Shown: in pieces, positions 32,701 through 41,372 of the stretch
How the letters are laid out: each line of letters opens with the position of its first letter
How positions within the stretch are numbered: position 1 is the first letter of the stretch
NCBI GenBank assembly: GCA_025201845.1
Contig: MU604044.1
Location: 2,259-46,449, forward strand
Length of the DNA: 44,191 nucleotides
From: Martensiomyces pterosporus
Taxonomy: Eukaryota; Kickxellomycota; Kickxellomycetes; Kickxellales; Kickxellaceae
Direction: 5' to 3'
Made by a program: the position numbers and the translations under genes
Notes under the pieces: generated by a model
Database searches by the model: none
The model's input: only the letters and a program-made list of their open reading frames with translations
Told to the model about the DNA's origin: nothing

Positions 32701-33512
32701 CCACCAGCCTCTCGCAGTCCAGCAGTGCCCAGCTGCCTGGGTATTGGGACATGAGCAGCAGCGGCGGCAATGGTGGCGGTATGAGCGCGCATCAGTCGTC
32801 GCTGTCAACGACATCGATGACGCCGGATATGAGCAGGCTGGGAATACCCGATGCATCGGCAATTGACGGGCGCTCGCCTTCTAATATGCAGCTGGGGTTT
32901 CGCTCGCCAATCGGGCTCGCAGGGACAGCGGGAGCAGGGGCAGGAGCGATGGGCGACGAGCAGGGGCTGAGCATGGGCACAGCGGGCTCTATTAGCAGCG
33001 CAGAGTACACGTCGTTCCCACTCGGTACCAGCATCTCTACTTCAGCGCCCACGATCAACCTGTACCCGCCACCCACCACCGCCAACAGCGCTGCACAGCT
33101 GGCGCTGCTTGAGCAGCAGACGGGCCAGCCTCTTGCGTCGGTGATGGCGGGCGCCGACATGATGATGCAGTTTGCACAGCCATCGCCCACGCTGACGCAG
33201 TACAATCTGTCGGCCCATGCCACGCCCTCGTTTGACACCTGCCCGGTTCCATCGGCGCAGATGCAGCTTGGCCAGCTGAGCAGCACTCTGGAGACCATGC
33301 AGACGCCTACATCTGCATCGAACACGAACCCACCGAGCCAGGACGACAACGATCTGACGGCGTCGATGGCCATGTACTTTGGCGAGCTCTCCACCTCGGG
33401 AGGCGCCATGACCGTTGCCTCGTCTGCACCCGAGCCTATGGCCTATGCCTCGGTGTCTGCCAGCGAGCTTTTGAGCTCGCGCAGCCTGGCTAACGGGCAG
33501 CCCAATGCCTGA
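29766..33512 (+). CDS. Large putative transcriptional regulator with Myb/SANT-like module and disordered tail
   Basis: The 1248-residue single-exon protein begins with a poly-Ala tract (about 20-37). A helical block at about 53-122 contains NNWTEAETREVMEILVDEF, ELYNKVQNLRQRFFTPHGY and LLRW. A short block at about 206-240 contains IFRRTAPDVWAASISAFKLF. Both match the 303-residue protein at 15 kb. A third ordered region (about 335-640), with HSWHKFLCDRNRW, FEMTRDEEWAPTIM and VELFGLRPFCYGFF, is unfamiliar to me. The last 600 residues are Ser/Gly/Gln/Met-rich, like an activation domain. Residues 411-466 are two identical 28-residue copies encoded by a perfect 84-bp tandem duplication. I infer a nuclear regulator; the target is unknown. 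Confidence 0.8.
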   Translation: MASSSRRARRNSHTSNPSVASAAAAAAAAMAAAAASIDSPAANAARGASWPRNNWTEAETREVMEILVDEFIRSNYNTAAYSKSRAPDPRFDKLSFNRPSRELYNKVQNLRQRFFTPHGYLLRWASSETDARGLKRAEKGLTNSKTRESIYGIFASEVPASLLASGGQVVSDEGGISDLQQMAATEASSANNGAANNGTAVSEKSVNFYCDIFRRTAPDVWAASISAFKLFLSHPEYQSTGASGEGTGRRPGSNQEGKPRSRQRRQQQASDDYDHHMQDPQHLQGLMSYPPSVPLPNNAAVLDTPSTVLMTDFSSDFNSDVNDEGNELELVSVVGHSWHKFLCDRNRWASLGLSYRDNEDWERQEVSFLVRHLLTLFDCSFDNLEIPLTFVPAFSGALDSPSIEQAVNRSNSVRYVTLGSLDAELLQCLEHVDRKEQQYSVRYVTLGSLDAELLQCLEHVDRKEQQYTMLSLCLLTDRASHLETALALLVSRGNSGQRFGAFPHNDPMFARLSVTAALSGSQTMWHEYNSQVLSQGVPMTPHQDEFSNLAFAYAQSGIKYSFFARKKGHFFEMTRDEEWAPTIMATQLRPHWSPSSVTSDVLLSTLKDDAQKILCGMVELFGLRPFCYGFFDGISAGTRGAGAAGGGGVRRISEDPSAGSRRRNQSITRVRKARASASAVPTASSAGGSPYALGAAHHQPYRRPQSLNSTGNHRSSSSSSNNNSMVLAAQAAVAAAATVNPSSYPDASTNAAVPLLSSINRPFGPGSRGNARRGYLDQGSLQRMSGSSSSTTHLPFMSPQTRSMNSFSRVSVSSMSLPNSPFFGFPMDSFAQSSAANPPTTSSGTQGQQHQQQLLSSSGGGNNGVGPHDSSAAHLFPSLSDATFAAASAVAGSSGVGFLTDPSLGGLANIAAAGPTTSLNDDAQGINMYPAPHSFGSTLAQFSDMQQHQAPPHSSSLDAVDTPPMGGFDATSLFSGVASTSLSQSSSAQLPGYWDMSSSGGNGGGMSAHQSSLSTTSMTPDMSRLGIPDASAIDGRSPSNMQLGFRSPIGLAGTAGAGAGAMGDEQGLSMGTAGSISSAEYTSFPLGTSISTSAPTINLYPPPTTANSAAQLALLEQQTGQPLASVMAGADMMMQFAQPSPTLTQYNLSAHATPSFDTCPVPSAQMQLGQLSSTLETMQTPTSASNTNPPSQDDNDLTASMAMYFGELSTSGGAMTVASSAPEPMAYASVSASELLSSRSLANGQPNA
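30997..31164 (+). repeat. Perfect in-frame 84-bp tandem duplication
   Basis: Bases 30997-31080 and 31081-31164 are identical and add 28 codons (SVRYVTLGSLDAELL... to ...DRKEQQ) to the regulator without breaking the frame. Absence of any mismatch means a very recent event or an assembly error. Confidence 0.97.
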
Positions 33513-34414
33513 TTCACCACCAGACAGCTTTTCCAAAACATATTCCAATGTTACCTTGTAATTATATACACAATTATTGCTATCATATGCACTTCCCGGG
33601 AACACACAGCGGATGGCCGTCTAGTGTGGCCTGACCTCCGCCTCAATCAAGAAATCTTGCACCGCGAAACACATTGTCAGGGCAGCCGCGGATGCCTCAT
33701 ACACGCCTATTCGCGGTCAATTGCCGCTCATTTTCCCTTTGTGCTACGGAGTTATTAATAAACCCAGTCCTGAGAGCCTCGCTGCCGCCGCATTTGTGCT
33801 TCTGCGCATTGTTGTCCGCCAGCCCTTCTCGCTCTCATTCTCACACATGAAGGAACGACGCATGCGCCCCCCCGCGTGGAGGTGCAATTAGGTCATCCGC
33901 GGGTGGCCAGGCAAGGAAATTGGATGCGTCCGCCTCTTGCGCTGCGGGAAGCAGGTCAATGTGGGCGAGTGAGAGGAGGACGATCATTGGCAATGTGCAA
34001 AAATAGAAGCCGTATAAATACGAAAGACGTGATCGTCCTTGCGCAGGCGAATGGGGTGGCCGGTTGCTGGCCGCATTGTTTTCCGCTTGATGTTGCTGCT
34101 TCACGCAGCGTCTCACTCCTGCCGCCAAAGGAAAAAATACCTGGAAGATGCAAGACTCGCGCCAACATGCCTGTCGCCAGAGACCGTTGTTTTGTTGTCG
34201 TGGAAAGCAAGACAGTGCAAGGAAGCACTGTTAAAAGGACCTGTCCTCCAAGAGCCGCTGCCTGCTCCGTTTCTCTTATCCTTGGTCATATTCAAGACTT
34301 TCTTCTGCCATATATAACACTCCGTTTTGCTTTGTTCTCCCTCCCCTCTCACGTACTTACGCACATCCTCGTAGACCCTGCCTTTTGTCGTTTGTTTCTA
34401 CACTTAGCTCAACA
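33513..34414 (+). promoter_or_regulatory. Promoter region of KCIPRP gene A
   Basis: This 900-base spacer holds the regulator's 3' flank on the left. On the right are TATATAA at 34311-34317 and a CT-rich leader, about 98 bases before the first secreted-protein gene. No other gene is seen. Confidence 0.55.
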
Positions 34415-34984
34415 ATGAAGTTCGCTCTTGTCGCTGTTCTTGCTGCCGCCGTCGCTGTTTCGGCCAAGCCCATCAAGTGCATCCCCCGCCCCGCCAGCTC
34501 GTCGGTTGCCCCTACCAGCGCTCCGTACACCTCGGTTGCTCCCACTAGCGCTCCCTACACCTCGGTCGTCCCTACCTCGGCTGCTGTTACCACCTCGGCT
34601 GCTGCCTCCAGCTCTGCTGCTGCCTCTAGCTCTGCTGCTGCCTCCAGCTCTGCTGCTGCCTCTAGCTCTGCTGCTGCCTCTAGCTCGGCTGCTGCCTCCA
34701 GCTCTGCTGCTGCCTCCAGCTCTGCTGCTGCCTCCAGCTCTGCTGCTGCCTCCAGCTCGGCTGCTGCCTCCAGCTCTGCTGCTGCCTCCAGCTCTGCTGC
34801 TGCCTCTAGCTCTGCTGCCGCTACCACCTCGGCTGCTCCTACCACTTCGGCTGCCCCCACCACCTCGGCTGCTCCTACCACCACTGCTGCTCCTACCACC
34901 ACTGCTGCTCCTACCACCTCGGCTGCCCCCTCTACCACCGACAACGGCCCTGTCATCACTGCCTCCAGGATCCCTGGATTCTAA
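34415..34984 (+). CDS. Secreted KCIPRP repeat protein A, (AAASSS)n tail
   Basis: The 189-residue protein starts with a classic signal peptide (MKFALVAVLAAAVAVSA, probable cut before KPIK). The motif KCIPRP follows, with Cys21 the only cysteine of the chain. Two copies of SVAPTSAPYTS come next, then about twelve AAASSS units and a run of AAPTTS/AAPTTT units. The end is ITASRIPGF. The Ser/Thr density suggests heavy O-glycosylation and an extracellular or cell-wall location; there is no GPI-type hydrophobic end. The start is the ATG before KFALV, not the one ten codons upstream. Two paralogues with unrelated tails lie at 36331 and 41373. The function is unknown. Confidence 0.88.
   Translation: MKFALVAVLAAAVAVSAKPIKCIPRPASSSVAPTSAPYTSVAPTSAPYTSVVPTSAAVTTSAAASSSAAASSSAAASSSAAASSSAAASSSAAASSSAAASSSAAASSSAAASSSAAASSSAAASSSAAASSSAAATTSAAPTTSAAPTTSAAPTTTAAPTTTAAPTTSAAPSTTDNGPVITASRIPGF
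34592..34935 (+). repeat. Coding minisatellite, 18-bp units (AAASSS / AAPTTS)
   Basis: Tandem 18-base units encode AAASSS about twelve times, then AAPTTS/AAPTTT. Copies differ mainly at third positions (TCC/TCT, TCT/TCG). The tract should vary in length between strains. Confidence 0.93.
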
Positions 34985-36330
34985 GTTGCAACAGCTTTGT
35001 TGAATTTAGTTCCATTTATAATACAAACAATAGTCCCACATTATCTAATTCAACCTTTGTACTCACAGCTTGTGCTGCATCACTGAAATGAGCGACGCCT
35101 ATAAACCGATCAAGTGGCACCAAATCGTTTTGTCAAACGTCACGCAAAAACTTGGTAGCAATATGCGACGGTAGCAGGGGAATGAGGGTGGGGGAGGAGA
35201 TGGCATGGGCAGTATTTTTGCATGTACATGACTCGTGCCAGCCCGCCTTGTATTATATATGCAAGCGGCACTCGCACTGCACCTGGCTTAAGAGAGACAC
35301 GGGCAGAGACAAACAAGCCATCTAGCGCCAAATGCCTGTGACCCCCTTTTTGCCACTCACTGCATCGCTTTTTTTTTTTTTGGTACCGGTGGTGCTATGA
35401 ATAACAGTGAGCGACAATGTTTGTGCCAAGACTGCCTTATTGTTTGCATTTGCTGAACTCCGAGCCATGTGTGTGTGCTAATAAAGAAGGTAAGCGGGAG
35501 AGCGAGCGTGAAGAAAGAGTGTGTCTGTCGGTGTTCAGCGCTTGGAATACAGCAGGCGAATCAAGGCGGGGTTACAAACCTCTGGGCTACACACCCGAGC
35601 AAGTGGGACCGACACCCGCACTCTTGTTTCGATGTAGGCGCGCAATGCAGGCTCGGAGATGGTCTAAAGCAAGCACAAAGACGAAATGGCCTGCCTATTG
35701 CGGCAGGCGTCGCCGATCAGTATGATATATGCAATCCACGAGTGCGCCAAGAGATGATTGCCAGAGCTAAATCGTCATTCTTGCTCTTGGAAATGAATGC
35801 AGAGAGAGTGAAAGAAGCATTTCATTGGGGCAAGAAGCAAAGGAGCGCGAGGGTGGCCGAGAGAAGAAAGAATTCTACGTGACTATGAGCGAATGACATT
35901 CCGCATGGATTGGACAAAAGCAAACAAACGCCGGCAGTGATATACAGTGTTTGCATCTTCGGGGCCGTAGTAGACACTGCCCATCTTCGAGTCTATAGAT
36001 AGACACACAATAAGAGCAACAGCGCAACAGGTTGAGACGTTCTAGAGCGCAGAAAGAGCCATGTATCTCACAGAGAAAGAGACGCTGGCAGACATGACGG
36101 AGGAGCAAAGGAGCTGTAGCCGTGCCGTCCTCCCCCTCTCTCACGCAGGAGATTCGTATATAAAGGGCGGGCACGCGGAAACCCGTTTGGAGTGAATCCT
36201 TACCACATCAGAATTTGGTTGCTTACAGCCCTTTCTCTCTTGCTCCCTCTACCCTTTTGCATCACGCTGCTAGACAGTAAACCTTACCTCCTCGCCCGCA
36301 CTCTCAAGTGACCTCAGTTCTCGAAACGAA
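34985..36330 (+). promoter_or_regulatory. Spacer and promoter of KCIPRP gene B
   Basis: This 1.35-kb region has a T13 run near 35370 and a strong TATA box (TATATAAAG, 36157-36165) about 170 bases before gene B, with a CT-rich leader after it. An open frame at 35469-35882 ends with a helical-looking, charged stretch but has no ATG at its start and no family resemblance, so I do not call it. Confidence 0.5.
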
Positions 36331-36873
36331 ATGAAGATTTCATTTGTCGCTGCTTTCGCTGCCGTCGCAGTTGTCGCTCTCGCTCAGGATGCCCCCAAGT
36401 GCATTCCTCGCCCCACGGACACCGCTGTCACCTCTGCTCCCGTCGACACCTCTGCTCCTACTGACACTGGCGTCTACTCTGACACGGCTGCCCCCTCCGA
36501 CACCGGTGCTACTGACACCACCGATGTGACCAGCGCTCCCACCGCTGTCTCCAGTGCTTCTGATGCCGACACTGGTGCCGACTCCAACACCGATGCTGGC
36601 ACTGATACTGGCGCTGACACTGATACTGGCGCTGACACCAACACCGATGCTGGCACTGATACTGGTGCTGACACCGATACTGGTGCTGACACCGATACTG
36701 GTGCTGACACCGATACTGGCGCTGACACTGATACTGGCGCTGACACCGATACTGGCGCTGACACTGATACTGGCGCTGACACTGATACTGGCGCTGACAC
36801 CAACACCGACGATGCTACTGATACCGCTCCCCCTGCCCCCACTCTGTCTGCCTCTGCCATCCCTCCTCAGTAA
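36331..36873 (+). CDS. Secreted KCIPRP repeat protein B, acidic (DTGADT)n tail
   Basis: The 180-residue protein has a signal peptide (MKISFVAAFAAVAVVALA, probable cut before QDAP). The motif KCIPRP follows with Cys23, the only cysteine. A Thr/Ser/Pro-rich linker leads into a long DTGADT/DTDAGT repeat, and the end is LSASAIPPQ. The tail has an acidic residue about every third position and is strongly negative, so it could bind cations such as calcium or basic partners; this is inference. It has the same head and layout as proteins A and C but an unrelated repeat. Single exon, with a clear TATA box upstream. Confidence 0.88.
   Translation: MKISFVAAFAAVAVVALAQDAPKCIPRPTDTAVTSAPVDTSAPTDTGVYSDTAAPSDTGATDTTDVTSAPTAVSSASDADTGADSNTDAGTDTGADTDTGADTNTDAGTDTGADTDTGADTDTGADTDTGADTDTGADTDTGADTDTGADTDTGADTNTDDATDTAPPAPTLSASAIPPQ
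36567..36810 (+). repeat. Coding minisatellite, 18-bp DTGADT units
   Basis: Tandem 18-base units encode DTDTGA in phase, interrupted twice by NTDAGT variants. Variation is nearly all at third positions (GGC/GGT, GAC/GAT). Confidence 0.93.
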
Positions 36874-37389
36874 ACGCATGTACGCAGATACTACAGCAGT
36901 TTGCTCACTGGTATCTTTAGAACAGCATAGCGCAATTTTCAATTCGCTTTTTCCATTTCGCGCAATGAATCGAATATTGTCCCCCACCATATCTCCCATC
37001 TGTACCACATCTCTCTTCCAGTGCTAGAATTGAGAACGTTCTATCAAGGCTCAGTGCTTGAATTCCTTTGGATATGGCACATTCGGGTCATTTCCCAACC
37101 TGCAGACGCCAATGGCTAAATATAGCAGACACCTTAAAAAGAGGTCTGATTTATAGCATGTCTGACTGTACAGAAGCTGTATGCCAAGCCTCGATACGAT
37201 CTTCAGCAGTCCAACTTGGGGCAACTCCGCTTTGTACTATTCGCTCATTAGAGTGCAGAAGGAGAGACTTGCATGTACACACCAGTGACAGCAGCTGTAG
37301 CATGCTGATATCCATACTTTGGGCACGGGGCTGGAGACAACACCATGCTCTACTTAGTCCGCCAAAGCTAGGGCTCCTTTGAGACGCCA
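36874..37389. other. Spacer after KCIPRP gene B
   Basis: This region holds the 3' flank of gene B and of the small minus-strand gene that ends at 37390. Open frames here have no protein-like features. Confidence 0.4.
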
Positions 37390-37845
37390 CTAACACAATG
37401 GTGCTGCCAAGACATGGGTCAATCGCTGCAGCGCATGCCGCTTCAAATATAGCCGGTGTTCCTCTTGTGCAGAGTGCCAAGAGTCGATTGCTGCTGCAAC
37501 AGCCATCTTCTGCACACAGAAATGAGCGATGTGACGCTAATAGGCGAGTCCAAATGAGGTGATGCGATGTTCTTACATACAGGCCGAATATGCAGTTCAA
37601 AGTAACGATGTTCGTACCAGCACTGAGTGTGGGGCACGAGTATGGTCCCTCTATATTTACCCGCATGGTGTCTTCCCAGCTCTCTGCCCAAGTCTGTAGT
37701 AGGAGGCGGAGTGTACGCAGCCAAGCCAACATTGGGACTAACACCCGCCAACAGCCCTGATCCCTAGAGGAAATCACATGGATCGGATTACTGCTCTGGA
37801 CAATCTGATCAGCCGGCTCTCCAGCAGTGAAGCAAGCAGGCGCAT
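37390..37845 (-). CDS. Small spliced gene, possible mitochondrial protein, 5' junction uncertain
   Basis: The last two exons are well supported: 37763-37581 (61 codons, phase 0) and 37509-37390 (40 codons with stop), joined over a 71-base intron from GTATGTAAG to TTTCTGTGTGCAG. They read ...PHTQCWYEHRYFELHIRP then KMAVAAAIDSWHSAQEEHR, ending HVLAAPLC. Upstream, an ATG at 37845 in an A-rich context opens MRLLASLLESRLIRLSRA, which looks like a mitochondrial presequence. Joining it in frame requires removing 28 bases with GTAATC...CTCTAG ends, too short for a normal intron; a longer intron, another start or a sequence error is possible. The product would be about 118 residues, family unknown. 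It is divergent from HAUS3 with 108 bases between the starts. Confidence 0.45.
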
Positions 37846-37953
37846 TTGTATGTTTGTTTACGTTACGGTTCTAAGAGCGATGCCCTGCTTTGCTTCCCTC
37901 AATTCACAGTATTTACAACACCTCTCAAACATTGGCAGTACAGCTGGAAAACG

Positions 37954-40900
37954 ATGAAATCGGATCTTACTCCCGAGCAGGCGGCTCAGCGCTTGCTCTC
38001 GCTGATGGATACGCTTGGAATTCAAGGCAAGGACGCTGGAAGACAGACAGCTAAAGCTGAGACGCGCAAGTTGGACCCTTCAAGCATATCGTGGGCATTC
38101 CACGACTCCAGCGACAAGTGTGGTGTCCTTAAATGGATTGTTGAGAACGTGGATGCATCAAAAAACGGGCTATCGGACGACGAGCTTGAGGTGCTCGAGT
38201 ACTTGGACCGCATCAAATACACCAGCGACAATGGCAGCAGCAGCAATATAGATGAAGTAACCGAAGCCAGTAGAGGTGCATTAAGCCAAGGCTCCGCTGG
38301 TGGCGAGGCTATTCCATCGTTCGAACTGCGGGCGCGGAAAACAGCATTGGAGGCGCAAATCGAGAGACTGTCAAAGTACAGGCAAACGATTAGCAGCCAG
38401 AGCACCGTGCTGAAGAACAGGGTAGACCAGATGACACATCGGCTAGCTGCGTGCAGAGCTGAGGAAGAAGCACTGGCAAAAATTGCGAGCTCCTCTGATT
38501 CCGAGGTAGCTCGCTTGACTTCAGTGTATGCCGGTGTCCTTGACGAGACAGCGCTGACCGCAGAGACACTCATGTCGCGACTACATGCCGGCTCAGACGG
38601 CCAAAGTGTTGGTGGCAGCGATGCAGCAAACATGCATTTCTTTTACCAGAACGGAGAGTTGGTCGAGGGTCTTGAGAATGCTATGCAGAGTCATATGGAG
38701 AACCTTGGAGAGCTGGTAAAGGCACAGATGAGCCAATCGGATGAATTGCCGTCGCCTTGGAAGGAGTTTCAGCCCTTTGCGACCAGAAGCATCGCCGAAC
38801 TGCTGAGTTTGGCAAGGTCGGAGCACGAGCGTATTGGAACGAGTGCTGTCGAATTGGCAAGGGCGAAGCTGAAGCTTGAGATCGAGAAAAAGCTAGTCGT
38901 GGCAGTCGGCGAAGATGTTGACAAGGCGTATGAGGGTGGCGACTTGTTGCCGCGCTGCCAGGCACTGGAGAGCTCGCTAGGTGCCAACGATACAGTGTCC
39001 TATTTCTTGGGTGAGTCGGTCAGCTCGCACGCGTCCAAGATTGCAGCGCCAATACTGGAGGATTCCTCCGCACGTTTGCAGCTCAACGAGTTTGAGGATG
39101 CACTGCGCCAGGTCAACCACGGATGGAACGAGCTTGCTCAGCACCGCGGACGCCAGCTATCCCAGCATCTAGAAGCCGCAGCACAAAGCGTGGAGTCTCA
39201 GCGCAGGGCGGCAGAGTCGATTTTGCGTGCGCTGGCCGACGAGCAGAATATGCTTTCTGGCTGGAACAACCTGTGGGCGACAGTATCGACCAGCTTGGAC
39301 AGGGACAATGCGGAGAACGAGCGACAAAAAGTAAGCAAAAATAAAACCACGGCTTTCTGTAAACGAGCAAGCACTTGCAAATCTTTTGATTCCACTGACA
39401 ATTGTCGTGATGCATCTCTCCGTCCATGGATTTATGCGTGTAGGAGCAGCTACTGGCGGCTGCGAGCATGGACGGCGGGCGCCAGGGCATTCACCCGGAC
39501 GACCTTCTTGCACTGTCGCTCAAGCAACTGCTGGCAGTGTCCAGGAACGCATGCGGCACGCAGCCAGTACCGGCAGGATCGGCGACGGAATTGGCTATAA
39601 ATAACGCGGTGCCTGCAGCGATGCCATTGCCGCGCTCGCTATTCTCTACAAAACTGACTGGCAGCGGCCCTGGGAATGGTGGCAGCGAGGATGTCGAAAT
39701 GCAAGAGGACGAGGGCTCGTGGCTCAGCGAGGGCACATTTACAAGCTGGGATGCTCTGTTGTCGGACGCCAAGGAATACCGCCAGCGCCGGGAAAAGGCA
39801 GCAGAGGCAGTGTGCTCTGAAATAATAGCCGCGACAAGCCTCGAACAGCGGATGTATGTTTTCCTGTTGCTCAAAGCGAAGCACGCAAGGGCAAAAAGAG
39901 AGATGGGATTTGCGCCTATGCAGGCACGGCACACGCGATGGGCAGTTTGTGCAAAGCGATGTTTTGCCATTGCCCCTGCTTGTTTGTTTTGGTTGGCTGC
40001 TCCGCTGGGTGAAGATGCTTTGCTGACATCTGCTCCTCTATTTTGGCTGGCACATGGCCGTTGATGGCTGTAGGACTTGTTCGTTGTCGGATCTGAAGGC
40101 AGCTCTGCATGGAGGCGATGTATATGCCGGAGCCGAGGCTGCTGGCATTCTTCCAGTGGTAAGCGCGAGCCGCACACGTTATTTGTTGTCTGTTGCAATT
40201 GTTCTGCATGATCTCGGCAGCGGCTATGAGCCCGCAGTGGCTTATCCGGCGCATTCGGCTCAAAAAGGGAGCCAAAATCAACCTTTGACTGCCATGGATT
40301 CTATTTCTGTAGGATGTGCGTGATTCGCTTGGGGAGCTGAAGAACCAGGCAGGCGTGCTGCGTAAGCGTGTAACCAAGGCTACAATGGTAGGTGTGAAGG
40401 GATTTATGCCTCGTCGCTTTGCTTGCACAAGGGTGGTTGGCGGCGGCGGCGTGGGTGGCATGAGTGGGCGGATGACATGAAACCCCAGTCAGGCAGCGTC
40501 GGGGGAAGGTGATGGCAGGGCGATTTGATGGCAAGGACGAGGTGGAATGGCGGAGGGCTGTGCACATGAGTTGTGCGTATAGTGCACGCATAAAATAGAA
40601 CGGCAGGGAATAGAACAAAATTGGCGTCTATTTTAAGCCTGGGGGAGGATCATTCGGCAGTGACCAAACAATGAATCCAAGCAATGCCGTGCCTTTGCTG
40701 TTTTCTCTTCTGCTCAATGCCAGACCCAGGTGCTCATTACTCCACCACCGCATCGTCTTTCGCACGAGCTGCTTTCTTTGCCGTTGGTATAGTGAGAGGT
40801 CTATAGAGCAAAAGACCCGCTGCGTTTGGAGCACCATCGCTTATCAGCACCACCCCCAATATCGCTATATTTGCTTTTGGCTATTTTCTGTCCCATCTAA

Positions 40901-40974
40901 ATATGTAGCTTTCTGAAGAGCCGAGCAAAGCAGCGGCCTCGGATTACGCTGCGCTGTTTCGTCAGTATTACTAG
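37954..40974 (+). CDS. HAUS augmin-like complex subunit 3 homologue, six exons
   Basis: Exons: 37954-39330, 39444-39853, 40074-40158, 40313-40387, 40724-40786 and 40909-40974, giving 691 residues. All joins keep frame. Donors are GTAAGC, GTATGT, GTAAGC, GTAGGT and GTATAG; acceptors are all pyrimidine/TAG or CAG. The N-terminal domain (about 40-80), with ISWAFHDSSDKCGVLKWIVEN and LSDDELEVLEYLDR, matches the HAUS3 N-terminus (WLF...LKWFC.NV...LSE.EL). The rest is coiled coil, ending ASDYAALFRQYY. Augmin recruits gamma-tubulin to spindle microtubules to nucleate branches. Human HAUS3 is about 600 residues. The exact exon 2-6 structure comes only from splice signals and frame. An alternative upstream exon (37778-37847) would add 38 residues but overlaps the divergent gene. 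Confidence 0.78.
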
Positions 40975-41372
40975 CAGGTGGCATAGGTGGTAGACACCGT
41001 CACGCACAGCGGACTCTCACACTCTTTCTTCACATATCACCTGTCGCTACACAAGATCTAAAAATATGCAAGAGCTTAGTTTAGCATGGCGGAAGCGCAC
41101 ATGGACTGCGCAAACCGGTTTTCTGTGGCATTGTGTGCAGCACTTCTTTTTGTTCAAGGGCTGGACAGCGGATGGTGCCAGAGGGCATACTATCCATATG
41201 CCGTGGCAGCAGACGGAGGAAGGGTGTTTGGCAACATCTCATAAATAGCTGACCAGATCCCCCAAGCAAACTCTTCCGTTTTCCTCAGTTCACCTTTTAC
41301 AGCGCTGTTCCCCTAAAGGTCCTTTCTTTTCTGTTTAGTTTGTTTGCTGCTTGTCATCTCCCGACACTAAGG
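40975..41372 (+). promoter_or_regulatory. Promoter region of KCIPRP gene C
   Basis: This 398-base gap between HAUS3 and gene C carries a TATA-like CATAAATA at about 41240-41247, some 130 bases before the ATG, followed by a CT-rich leader. Confidence 0.5.

Noticed and set aside
35469..35882. Frame ending in a charged helical stretch between KCIPRP genes A and B
   Set aside because: It starts at GTG, has no family resemblance and lacks supporting signals; possibly a fragment.
37151..37777. A 208-codon open frame on the minus strand
   Set aside because: It begins with GTG, and the spliced reading in another frame gives a better protein with good splice sites.
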